Made by a program: the position numbers and the translations under genes. The notes under the pieces are model-generated. The model was not told the DNA's origin. It saw nothing but the letters and a program-made list of their open reading frames with translations, and did not search any database. Shown in pieces: positions 34,562 through 42,694 of a DNA stretch of 49,450 nt. This DNA is from Vibrio hangzhouensis (GTDB taxonomy: Bacteria > Pseudomonadota > Gammaproteobacteria > Enterobacterales > Vibrionaceae), in NCBI RefSeq assembly GCF_900107935.1, contig NZ_FNVG01000030.1:1-49450 (forward strand), written 5' to 3'. How positions within the stretch are numbered: position 1 is the first letter of the stretch; each line of letters starts with the position of its first letter.

Positions 34562-35734
34562 CTATTTTGTCGCTACCGGATCGGGGTAACCATCTCGACT
34601 ATCAATGATGGTGTCACTGACCGTTATACCACCGATACCAACGGCTAACACCAGCCCACAAAAGTGAGGCGCAGCCATCGAAGTACCGTTATAGGCCACC
34701 ACACCGCCCCCGGCTTTCGTAGACAATACATTGACCCCTGGCATGGCATACTCCATCTCTGAGGCCACCGTTTGTCCATCGGAACGAACGTATTGATTGT
34801 TGTTGGAGTAATTGGAGAAACTGGCGACGGTGTCACCGTCAGCAAACGCTGAAATGGTATACACCCCATCATACTGAGTCACCGCTGGTGTATAGCCAAT
34901 AATGTCCGCACCACTGTTCCCTGCAGCGATCGCAAACACGACACCAGTCTTGTCAACCGCCGAAATCAGTGCCTCATCCATAGCGCGTGAGTAACCACCC
35001 CCACCCAGACTCATATTGGCGCAATCACCAGGATGCGCGTTCGCGGCGACATGATCCACACCGGCAATCACACCAGACATACTACCACTACCACTGTTAT
35101 CCAGTACCCGTACTGGCACGACGAGCGCCCCGGGAGCGACGCCAACCACATCAATGTCATTGTCAATCGCAGCGATGGTTCCGGCTACGTGGGTACCGTG
35201 GCCATTTCCGTCTTCGGTCGTATTCTTGCCACGGGCAAAATTGACCCCTCGTGATTTATCTACATTCAGATCAGCATGGTTACTGTCGATGCCACTATCA
35301 ATAATCCAAGCTGTAGGAAAGCTCTCTTTATCGCTTGGGCCACCGATACGCGCAATGCCCCACGGTGTCACCTGGGGATCAGGGGCTACGCTATCCCCTC
35401 CTCCTCCTTTATTCGGGTTTCCCCCTCTGGGTAAGGCAGTCACCAGGCGGTCTTGTTCTACATATTTCACTTCTGAGAAGCGCTGTAATGCTGCCTTTGC
35501 CTGTGGGGGTAATGTTACCGCCATTCCCTGCAATGCATGGCGATACTGCCGATGAACCTGACCCCGGTTCTGCGCCACTGCGGACGCAATCTCATTCCTT
35601 CTCTCCACCGAAATGTCGCTCTTCAATACAACAATGTATCGATGGCTAAAATCATAACCCTGATTGACAACCGCCACTGCGGTGCTGCTCATCATCCCCA
35701 GAGCCAATGCCAGACTTAAGCGCTGTATTCTCAT
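34562..35734 (-). CDS. Secreted subtilisin-like S8 serine protease with I9 propeptide
   Basis: 390 residues. Signal peptide (1-21), inhibitor I9 propeptide (about 28-98: RYIVVLKSD to VEQDRLV), glycine-rich linker (PRGGNPNKGGGGDS), then the protease domain. The triad is D146 (IIDSGID), H179 (GHGTHVAGT) and S352 (GTSMAAPH), with oxyanion-hole N273 in AAGNSG, so it should be active. It has no C-terminal GlyGly-CTERM or P/proprotein domain, and so is probably released or cell-associated by other means. It is a single gene between the dct and gts operons, with its own RBS (GAGG). Its role is probably scavenging peptides; that is inference. Confidence 0.92.
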   Translation of the reverse strand: MRIQRLSLALALGMMSSTAVAVVNQGYDFSHRYIVVLKSDISVERRNEIASAVAQNRGQVHRQYRHALQGMAVTLPPQAKAALQRFSEVKYVEQDRLVTALPRGGNPNKGGGGDSVAPDPQVTPWGIARIGGPSDKESFPTAWIIDSGIDSNHADLNVDKSRGVNFARGKNTTEDGNGHGTHVAGTIAAIDNDIDVVGVAPGALVVPVRVLDNSGSGSMSGVIAGVDHVAANAHPGDCANMSLGGGGYSRAMDEALISAVDKTGVVFAIAAGNSGADIIGYTPAVTQYDGVYTISAFADGDTVASFSNYSNNNQYVRSDGQTVASEMEYAMPGVNVLSTKAGGGVVAYNGTSMAAPHFCGLVLAVGIGGITVSDTIIDSRDGYPDPVATK

Positions 35735-35844
35735 AGCGTATCCTCACTCATGCTTACCCAAACAGTTTTTTTATTGATATAACAATCGTTAAGTATAGTT
35801 GCCTGAATTGCCTCTCTAGCGAAAGGAGCGTTACATAAATGAGA

Positions 35845-35867
35845 AAGCCGGACAATTTGTCCGGCTT
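35845..35867 (-). terminator. Terminator of the gts operon
   Basis: A perfect 10-bp stem (AAGCCGGACA / TGTCCGGCTT) with a 3-nt loop lies 34 nt after gtsD. The minus-strand tail (TCTCATTT) is a modest T-rich run. Confidence 0.78.
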
Positions 35868-35900
35868 GATGATTAACATTGTCCTGTGGCCTGCGTGAGT

Positions 35901-37013
35901 CTACACCATTAATCTCTGCTCTGTTCGGGCATCAAAAAACACTGCCTTAGACATATCAAAATACAACGGAGCCACCTGGCCAACACTGGCGTCAAACTCC
36001 GGAGAGAGTCGACACGCCACTTCTTGCTCATTCACTTTGACCATAGCAATCACATCTGGACCCGTTGGTTCAAGCACTTCCAGTTTTAAATCGACCTGAG
36101 TGGCAATCGCTGTCTCATCCTCCGGTTTCTCAGTGATATGTTCTGGCCGCAAACCAATGACGATTTCATTACCGTCTTGTGGTCTGAGCGCTGGCGGAAG
36201 TACGACAGTGTGCTGTTTATTGTCACCGCTCACCACACGGATGATAGGACGCTCATTTTCATCCAGATCTACTGTTGTTTTGATAAAGTTCATCGATGGT
36301 GAACCCATAAAGCCCGCCACAAACATATTGTTTGGCTCGTTGTAGATCTCCTTCGGTGTGCCTAATTGCTGAAGCTCTCCATCCTTCATCACCGCAATTC
36401 GGTCAGCCAGAGTCATTGCTTCGATTTGGTCGTGAGTCACATAAACAATGGTGGTATTGAGTTGTTGATGCAGTCGCTTGATCTGGTGACGCATTTCGAC
36501 CCTGAGCTTTGCATCCAGGTTAGACAAAGGTTCATCAAACAGGTAAAGCTTAGGTCGCCTTGCCAGAGCACGTCCCATCGCAACACGCTGGCGTTGTCCG
36601 CCGGATAGCTGTGACGGTTTACGGTCCAAAAGGTGGTCAATTTGCAGCATTTCCGCTACCCGGTTCACCTCGGCGTCGATTTGATCCTGAGGCATTTTGC
36701 GGATCTTTAACCCGAAAGCAATATTGCCTCGCACCGTCATGTTTGGATACAGCGCGTATGACTGAAATACCATGGCGATATCACGATCTTTGGGTTGGAC
36801 CTGAGCCACATCGCGCCCATCAATAACAATTTCACCTGAGCTTATGTCTTCAAGCCCGGCTATCGTGTTCATCAGCGTCGATTTGCCACAACCCGACGGG
36901 CCGACAAGAATCAGGAACTCGCCAGAGTCGATATTGATATCAATGCCTTTCAGCGTTTCGTTGTCCGCATTGCGATAGGTTTTGCGGATCTGTTTAAGTT
37001 CTAGAGTTGCCAT
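35901..37013 (-). CDS. gtsD: Sugar ABC transporter ATP-binding protein (MalK/UgpC class, GtsD-like)
   Basis: 370 residues. ATPase domain: Walker A GPSGCGKST (38-46), signature LSGGQRQRVAMGRAL, Walker B LYLFDEPLSNLDA, and H-loop VTHDQIEA. The C-terminal part (about 235-370) is an OB-fold TOBE domain as in MalK/UgpC, with the GLRPEHI motif. It powers the importer with GtsB and GtsC. It follows gtsC after 5 nt. The name gtsD rests on the company of a GtsA-like binding protein; the ATPase alone would only be called UgpC/MalK-type. Confidence 0.85.
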   Translation of the reverse strand: MATLELKQIRKTYRNADNETLKGIDINIDSGEFLILVGPSGCGKSTLMNTIAGLEDISSGEIVIDGRDVAQVQPKDRDIAMVFQSYALYPNMTVRGNIAFGLKIRKMPQDQIDAEVNRVAEMLQIDHLLDRKPSQLSGGQRQRVAMGRALARRPKLYLFDEPLSNLDAKLRVEMRHQIKRLHQQLNTTIVYVTHDQIEAMTLADRIAVMKDGELQQLGTPKEIYNEPNNMFVAGFMGSPSMNFIKTTVDLDENERPIIRVVSGDNKQHTVVLPPALRPQDGNEIVIGLRPEHITEKPEDETAIATQVDLKLEVLEPTGPDVIAMVKVNEQEVACRLSPEFDASVGQVAPLYFDMSKAVFFDARTEQRLMV

Positions 37014-37018
37014 GTTGA

Positions 37019-37876
37019 TTATCCTTTTACTGAACCCGCAGTCAGACCGCGAACAAAATACTTCCCTGCCAGTACATAGACCACCAGCGTTGGCAACGCA
37101 GCAATGATCGCCGCGGCCATATCGACGTTATATTCTTTAACGCCGGTACTTGTGTTTACCAGGTTGTTGAGTGCAACGGTGATTGGCTGCGTATCCGAAC
37201 CGGAATACACCACTCCAAACAGGAAGTCATTCCAGATAGAGGTAAATTGCCATATTACCGTCACCATGATGATGGGGGTGGAAAGGGGCAATAGGATCTT
37301 AAAGAAAATCGTGAAGAACCCTGCGCCATCCAGTTTCGCCGCTTTAACCAGTTCATCAGGAACCGCGATATAAAAGTTACGGAAAAACAGCGTAGTAAAA
37401 GCCATACCGTAAATGACGTGCACCGCCACCAGACCCACTGTTGTATTCGCAAGTCCCAGTTTTCCGAGGACTGCAGCCATTGGTAACAGAATTACCTGGA
37501 ATGGGATAAAACAACCAAACAACAGTAAGCTGAAAAACAGGTCCGAACCTCTGAATTTCCACTTGGTGATCACATAGCCATTGAAGGCCCCAAGCAAAGT
37601 AGAGATTGCAACGGCCGGTATCACCATCTGAAATGAGTTCCAGAAGTAACCTTTCACGCCATCACATTTAACCCCGGTACAGGCGCTGTCCCACGCTTTG
37701 TACCATGCGTCAAAGACCCATTCAGTAGGTAATGACATCAGGTTGCCCGCCTTAATATCCGGCAGAGTTTTGAATGAGGTAATGATCATGACGAACAGCG
37801 GCATCAGATACACCAAACAGAAAAACGTCAGCACTGAATAAATAAATAGTCTTGGAAGCGTCATCGAACTACTCAT
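37019..37876 (-). CDS. gtsC: Sugar ABC transporter permease (GtsC-like)
   Basis: 285 residues with six predicted membrane segments and the inner-membrane component EAA-type loop (ELVKAAKLDGAGFFTIFFKILLPLS, given by position about 178-202) that contacts the ATPase. It ends with RGLTAGSVKG, typical of this permease class. It overlaps gtsB by 4 nt (ATGA), indicating coupled translation. Function: one half of the membrane pore. Confidence 0.88.
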   Translation of the reverse strand: MSSSMTLPRLFIYSVLTFFCLVYLMPLFVMIITSFKTLPDIKAGNLMSLPTEWVFDAWYKAWDSACTGVKCDGVKGYFWNSFQMVIPAVAISTLLGAFNGYVITKWKFRGSDLFFSLLLFGCFIPFQVILLPMAAVLGKLGLANTTVGLVAVHVIYGMAFTTLFFRNFYIAVPDELVKAAKLDGAGFFTIFFKILLPLSTPIIMVTVIWQFTSIWNDFLFGVVYSGSDTQPITVALNNLVNTSTGVKEYNVDMAAAIIAALPTLVVYVLAGKYFVRGLTAGSVKG

Positions 37877-38802
37877 GATTTCTTCTCCCTAAGCTCTGAG
37901 TACAAATACGGCACAAGAATGGCCAGTATTCCCGCTAACATCATCATGGCACTGGCCGCACCCAGACCAATCTGTCCACGGGTAAATGAGTGGGCATACA
38001 TAAACAACGCAGGTAAGTCGGAAGAATACCCCGGGCCCCCAGCCGTCATGGCGGTCACCAAATCAAAGCTCTTAATAGCAATATGTGAGGTGATAATTAC
38101 CGCGCTGAAAAATACCGGTCGCAAACACGGCAGGATGATTTTCCAGTAAATGGTTGGCAAGCTGGCACCATCAATTTGGGCTGCTTTGATAATGGACGAG
38201 TCAATGCCTCGTAACCCGGCTAAAAACATCGCCATGACAAAGCCCGAAGACTGCCAGACTGCGGCGATCACCAGGGTATAGACGGCCATCTCCGAGTTAA
38301 CCAGCCAGTCAAATTTGAAGTTCTCAAACCCCCAGTCGTGCATCAGCTTTTCAATCCCCAACCCTGGGTTAAGGATCCATTTCCAGGCCGTACCGGTTAC
38401 GATGAACGATAGCGCCATTGGGTAAAGATAAATGGTTCTGATGGCTCCTTCCTGACGAATATTCTGATCGAGGAAGATCGCCAACCCCACGCCAAGTACG
38501 ATGGCAAAAAGCATGAAAAGAACCCCAAACACCCCTAAGTTGGTGATCGAAGTAATCCAGCGGTCATTGTCCATCAGCTTTTCATATTGCAAAAAACCGG
38601 CGAAATTGAAACTGGGCAAAAAGCGCGAGTTGGTCATCGACACCGCGGCTGTCCAGAAAATAAACCCATATATACACACCACGGTGACTAACATGGTCGG
38701 GGCGAGTACGATCTTGGGTAACCAGTGTTGGAGGCGGTCAGCAAAAGTCATCTTAGGACTCGTCTGCTTGTGTGATTTGTGTGCATTCAAAGCCTGCTCC
38801 AT
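37873..38802 (-). CDS. gtsB: Sugar ABC transporter permease (GtsB-like)
   Basis: 309 residues with six membrane segments after a basic, cytosolic N terminus (about 1-27). The ATPase-contacting loop is seen at about 203-225 (KAAQIDGASLPTIYWKIILPCL, with the conserved Gly of the EAA loop). The partner of GtsC in a heterodimeric sugar importer. It starts 147 nt after gtsA, with a strong GC hairpin in that gap. Confidence 0.88.
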   Translation of the reverse strand: MEQALNAHKSHKQTSPKMTFADRLQHWLPKIVLAPTMLVTVVCIYGFIFWTAAVSMTNSRFLPSFNFAGFLQYEKLMDNDRWITSITNLGVFGVLFMLFAIVLGVGLAIFLDQNIRQEGAIRTIYLYPMALSFIVTGTAWKWILNPGLGIEKLMHDWGFENFKFDWLVNSEMAVYTLVIAAVWQSSGFVMAMFLAGLRGIDSSIIKAAQIDGASLPTIYWKIILPCLRPVFFSAVIITSHIAIKSFDLVTAMTAGGPGYSSDLPALFMYAHSFTRGQIGLGAASAMMMLAGILAILVPYLYSELREKKS

Positions 38803-38876
38803 AACATTTCCTTGTTACTTACATCTTTCGGAACTGAGCAGGCGCTAAAAACGGTTCTCTCTCACATCTGTGCGAG

Positions 38877-38907
38877 CGTCTCCCCCCCCTAATTGAGGGG
38901 GGAGACG
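38877..38907 (-). repeat. GC-rich intercistronic hairpin between gtsA and gtsB
   Basis: CGTCT followed by a run of eight C pairs with a run of six G followed by AGACG, across a 5-nt loop (AATTG), giving a stem of about 12 bp. No T-run follows. A hairpin after the binding-protein gene often lowers downstream expression so that the binding protein is in excess over the permeases. Confidence 0.8.
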
Positions 38908-38949
38908 TGAAGGTTATTTTAACGCCTTGTTACTCTTTGAAGTGCTTGC

Positions 38950-40203
38950 TTAGATGGCAGCTTTTACTGCTTTAGCAAGTTTTTGAGCCGTTTCTTTTGG
39001 ATCGGCATTTGGATCGTTAAAGAAGTTGGTTACGACATCATAGATAGCACCTTGAGCGTAACTGGTGGTCGACATACCATGAGCCATACTTGGTACCAGA
39101 TCACCGGTCTTCGCACTGGCTTTAAACGTAGCCATCGAATCCAGTGCACACTGGTCAAACTTAGACATATCCATGTCGGTACGTACCGGGATCGAACCTT
39201 TGTTCAGGTTGAAGACTTCCTGGAATTCTTTGTCGAGAATGGTTGCCGCCAGCGCTTTCTGTGCTTCTACATTCCCTTGGTCCTTGATTTCGAAGAACGC
39301 AAAGCTATCTACGTTATGCGTGAACTGACCATCCGTACCCGGAGCAGGCGCACAGATGTAATCTTTACCTGGCACTTTACCTGCTGCGGTAAATTCACCC
39401 TTGGCCCAGTCACCCATGATTTGCATCGCTGCTTCACCGTTGATAACCATTGAAGTGGCCACGTTCCAGTCACGGCCCGGAGAGTTAGCATCGATATAGT
39501 CGTGAACTTTCTTGAACTTGGTGAAGACTTCCACCATCTTGTCACCGGATAGCGTATCCATATCGAGATCAACAAACGCTTTACGATAATCGTCAGAGCC
39601 CAATACATCGAGCGCTACCGCTTCAAATACAGTGGCGTCCTGCCAAGGCTGGCCACCGTGTGCGAGAGGAATGTAACCCGCCGCTTTGATCTTTTCTGCC
39701 GCAGCGAAGAACTCATCCAACGTTGTTGGTACAGCTACACCCGCTTTTTTCAATACTTCCGGATTAGCCCATAACCAGTTTACACGGTGCACGTTTACCG
39801 GAACCGCCACATACTCGCCATTAAATTTCATCACGTCGGTGACGATACTCGGCACGTTCTGCTCCCATTTGCCCGCTTCAGCAACGTCATCCAGCGTCGT
39901 TAAGAAGCCCAGACCACCCCACTCCTGAATATCATGCCCCTTAATCTGAGCTGCAGAAGGAGGATTGCCCGACACCGCACGAGTCTTCAGCACGGTCATC
40001 GCACTTTCACCGCCACCACCAGCAACCGCAAAGTCTTTCCACGAGTGACCTTGCTGTTCCAACATATCTTTCAGCGCTTGCACAGATTTCGCTTCCCCGC
40101 CAGACGTCCACCAGTGAAGCACTTCGACTTCTCCGGCATTCGATAATGCCGGTACAGTTGCAGCTGCGAGGGATAAAGTAAGTAGGGTTTTATTCATTTT
40201 CAT
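38950..40203 (-). CDS. gtsA: Sugar (probably glucose) ABC transporter substrate-binding protein, GtsA-like
   Basis: 417 residues. Signal peptide 1-23 (PALSNA), mature start GEVEVLHWWTSGGEAK. The sequence blocks AVAGGGGESAMTVLKTRAVSGNPPSAAQIKG (about 61-91, by position), PVNVHRVNWLWANPEVLKKAGV, HGGQPWQDATVFEAVALDVLG and LNKGSIPVRTDMD closely resemble the Pseudomonas glucose-binding protein GtsA as I recall it. It is first gene of gtsABCD and lies beside a GtrS/GltR-like pair. The sugar is inferred to be glucose from that resemblance; mannose or another monosaccharide cannot be excluded. Confidence 0.88.
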   Translation of the reverse strand: MKMNKTLLTLSLAAATVPALSNAGEVEVLHWWTSGGEAKSVQALKDMLEQQGHSWKDFAVAGGGGESAMTVLKTRAVSGNPPSAAQIKGHDIQEWGGLGFLTTLDDVAEAGKWEQNVPSIVTDVMKFNGEYVAVPVNVHRVNWLWANPEVLKKAGVAVPTTLDEFFAAAEKIKAAGYIPLAHGGQPWQDATVFEAVALDVLGSDDYRKAFVDLDMDTLSGDKMVEVFTKFKKVHDYIDANSPGRDWNVATSMVINGEAAMQIMGDWAKGEFTAAGKVPGKDYICAPAPGTDGQFTHNVDSFAFFEIKDQGNVEAQKALAATILDKEFQEVFNLNKGSIPVRTDMDMSKFDQCALDSMATFKASAKTGDLVPSMAHGMSTTSYAQGAIYDVVTNFFNDPNADPKETAQKLAKAVKAAI

Positions 40204-40263
40204 TGTTATCTTCCATGTATCGGATTAGACATAAAACGGCGTACGTGCCTGTGTTCGATACAT

Positions 40264-40294
40264 ATTGTAGATAAAAATGTCGATTTGATTGCAA
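40264..40294 (-). promoter_or_regulatory. Candidate sigma-70-type promoter of gtsA
   Basis: On the minus strand TTGCAA (40294-40289) and TACAAT (40269-40264) are spaced by 19 bp; TCTACA at 17 bp is an alternative -10. Weak spacing is typical of an activator-dependent promoter, and a 30-bp palindrome lies just upstream of the -35. Confidence 0.4.
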
Positions 40295-40304
40295 CAAACT
40301 GTTA

Positions 40305-40334
40305 TTGATATGTAACATATATGTTACATATCAA
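40305..40334. promoter_or_regulatory. Perfect 30-bp palindrome upstream of gtsA: candidate operator
   Basis: Half-site TTGATATGTAACATA (40305-40319) is followed immediately by its exact reverse complement (40320-40334). The inner part has a TGTAAC/GTTACA inverted pair. It lies between the sensor gene and gtsA, centred about 62 bp upstream of the predicted gtsA start of transcription. The likely binder is the neighbouring OmpR-type regulator; the TGTAAC-N6-GTTACA core also resembles a TyrR-type box. Confidence 0.85.
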
Positions 40335-40344
40335 CCTTTATCCG

Positions 40345-41799
40345 TTACGCTTCCAGGTTTGGTGGAATAAAGATCTGCACCTCTAAGCCCCCGAAGTCGG
40401 CGTTACGGATAATCAGGTCACCGCCCAGTCCATGAAGGATACTGCGACATATTCCCAACCCAAGACCATGGCCTTCTTTATCAGTTGCCAAGCGCACATA
40501 CGGTTCGAACACTTCTTCAATTTGCTCCTCAGGGATGCCCGGACCTTTATCCAAAATTGTGATAATGATCCATTTTGGGTTCTCTTCAATGGTCACGAAA
40601 GCACGTTTACCATACTTCACTGCGTTGTCGATAAGATTAGTTAAGACGCGTTTTATCGCCAGTGGCTTCACTACCACGGGTTCCATCGGTTCGGCAGTGA
40701 AACTGACCAGCGTATGAACCTGATTGTGAGTTTCAGAGACATTACGAATCATCTCATTGAGGTCCACATAAGCGTTATTTTCGTGTAGGTCAGTGTCACG
40801 GACGCATTGCAAAGCCCCTTTTACCATCATCTCTAGTTCGTCCAGATCCTGGTTAAACTTGCTGCGCTTCAGGTCATCATCTAGCAACTCGGCTCGCAGG
40901 CGCAAGCGGGTGATAGGGGTTTTAAGGTCATGGGATATGGAAGAAAACAGATGCTCCCGATCAGACACATATTTACGTATGCGCGTCTGCATTCGGTTAA
41001 AGGCACGCGTTGCCGTCACCAACTCTGACGCCCCTTCTTCTTTCAGAGGAGACTGGTCAATATCCATACTCATGTCATTGGCGGCCTTCGCCAATCGGCG
41101 CAAAGGCTTGACCTGAGCACGCACTAATAAGAAAGTTAGAATCAATAACAAAGTGGTGGACGTCACCAAAAAGAGCATCTGATCCTGAGTCAGTAAGTTA
41201 TCGTCGAGCTGAATATAGGGAGACGGTAACAGAGCAGCAATGTAGATCCATTCACCTTCTTTCAGCTTGAGCTGAACCACCAGTATAGGAGGATCAATGG
41301 GGCCAAGCGTTAGGGTATGGTGAGCCCATGATTTGGGTAGATCATGAAGAAATATGTCATTTTTCAGAAGCCTTAAGTGTTCCGCTTTGGAAAAATCCAC
41401 TTTAACTGCCTGAATATTGGGTAACTTATCTTCCAGCACTGCTGTCACTGACGCCATAGAAGCCAGTTTCAGTGGCGTGTCAGGAATGGGGTCGACAATC
41501 AGCTCCTCTTTATTGAAGGAGACAAAAAATCGCGTCCCCCCCATATTACGGATCTGATCGAGCACTATATGACGATATTTGGTTGGCAATTTTTGAAAAA
41601 AGGTGACGGTTGAAGCAAACATGGTCGCCATGCTGGCGGAAGTATCGTGTATCCCTGCGAGCTCATCCTGCTTAGTTTTGTGATACCAGATAGCGGTCAA
41701 CAGGCCCTGAGAACAAATGACCGCAAGTAGCGTCAATAATAGCGTTCTGGCCACCAATGAATTGGGGCTCAAACGCTTTAACCAGTGATTACGAGACAT
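40345..41799 (-). CDS. gtrS: Sensor histidine kinase, GtrS-like
   Basis: 484 residues. Membrane segments at about 17-38 and 206-227 flank a periplasmic sensor region (about 40-205). A HAMP linker (about 228-280) leads to the HisKA domain with H290 in SSISHDLKTPITRL and a HATPase domain (about 395-480: NLIDNAVKYGKRA, DKGPGIPEEQ, GHGLGLGICRS). With the adjacent response regulator it is placed directly upstream of gtsA, as GtrS/GltR control glucose uptake genes in Pseudomonas. The ligand there is 2-ketogluconate or 6-phosphogluconate; here it is unknown. Confidence 0.85.
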   Translation of the reverse strand: MSRNHWLKRLSPNSLVARTLLLTLLAVICSQGLLTAIWYHKTKQDELAGIHDTSASMATMFASTVTFFQKLPTKYRHIVLDQIRNMGGTRFFVSFNKEELIVDPIPDTPLKLASMASVTAVLEDKLPNIQAVKVDFSKAEHLRLLKNDIFLHDLPKSWAHHTLTLGPIDPPILVVQLKLKEGEWIYIAALLPSPYIQLDDNLLTQDQMLFLVTSTTLLLILTFLLVRAQVKPLRRLAKAANDMSMDIDQSPLKEEGASELVTATRAFNRMQTRIRKYVSDREHLFSSISHDLKTPITRLRLRAELLDDDLKRSKFNQDLDELEMMVKGALQCVRDTDLHENNAYVDLNEMIRNVSETHNQVHTLVSFTAEPMEPVVVKPLAIKRVLTNLIDNAVKYGKRAFVTIEENPKWIIITILDKGPGIPEEQIEEVFEPYVRLATDKEGHGLGLGICRSILHGLGGDLIIRNADFGGLEVQIFIPPNLEA

Positions 41800-41802
41800 C
41801 GT

Positions 41803-42531
41803 CTATTGACCGTATTCAACAGGTACGGAAAGGATGTAGCCATTACCTCGCATGGTCTTGATATAGTGAGGAAACGCCTTACTGGTGCCAAGTCGGTTAC
41901 GGATTCGGCTTAACTGAACATCAATGCCTCGCTCATATGGCAGTGCCTCACGGCCACGTGTCGCAAAGGAGATGGTGTCTCGATCGAGGATCTCGTTCGG
42001 CCTTGAAAGAAACAACATCAACAACGCAAAGTCACTACCGGACAAGTCATGAGTTCGACCATTAACCTTGTTGGTCATACGGTGAGCGATGGTATCAAGG
42101 TGCCAATCACCAAAATCGATGGTACGAGGTGGTGTGTCTTCAGATTTGTCATCATGAATGTGAGCACGGCGCAGCAACGCCTTGATTCGCGCCATTAACT
42201 GACGCGGGCTGAACGGTTTGGCGATATAGTCATCAGCACCAATTTCCAGCCCAATAATTTGATCAGTTTCGTCTGATACTGCGGTTAACATGATGATCGG
42301 GACCTGAGATTCTCTTCTCACTCGCTGACATAACGTGAAGCCATCGTCACCAGGTAACATTACATCCAACAGAATAAGATCAGGGTAGCCTTTCGCTTTA
42401 ATAAACAACTCCATTTCCACCCCATCTTCAGCCGTAGACACGTCAAATCCGGACTTGGTCAAATACTCATCGAGTAGTAAGCGGATCTCTTCGTCATCAT
42501 CTACCACTAAAATGTGCGTCTTAGCCTGCAT
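41803..42531 (-). CDS. gltR: OmpR/PhoB-family response regulator, GltR-like
   Basis: 242 residues: receiver domain (about 1-120) with the acidic pocket D11/D12/D13 and phospho-acceptor D56 (ILLDVMLPGDDG), and a C-terminal winged helix (about 140-236) with DRDTISFATRGREALP and KTMRGNGYILSVP. The sequence closely resembles Pseudomonas GltR in my recollection. It starts its operon, the kinase gene begins 3 nt after its stop, and the gts transporter follows. It is the most likely protein to bind the palindrome at 40305-40334. Confidence 0.87.
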   Translation of the reverse strand: MQAKTHILVVDDDEEIRLLLDEYLTKSGFDVSTAEDGVEMELFIKAKGYPDLILLDVMLPGDDGFTLCQRVRRESQVPIIMLTAVSDETDQIIGLEIGADDYIAKPFSPRQLMARIKALLRRAHIHDDKSEDTPPRTIDFGDWHLDTIAHRMTNKVNGRTHDLSGSDFALLMLFLSRPNEILDRDTISFATRGREALPYERGIDVQLSRIRNRLGTSKAFPHYIKTMRGNGYILSVPVEYGQ

Positions 42532-42694
42532 TTCATTTCCTTAAGTCAGCACAGTACTTCCTATAGTGTAAGGCTTTGGCCACCATTTTATTATTGATTC
42601 GTTTATAAAATTTGCAGCGTAGCTTTGCACTCGGTCACAAAATTGAAACACTGGATATCATTCCTCTGCTCTGGCTAACGCCAATCATCCAACT

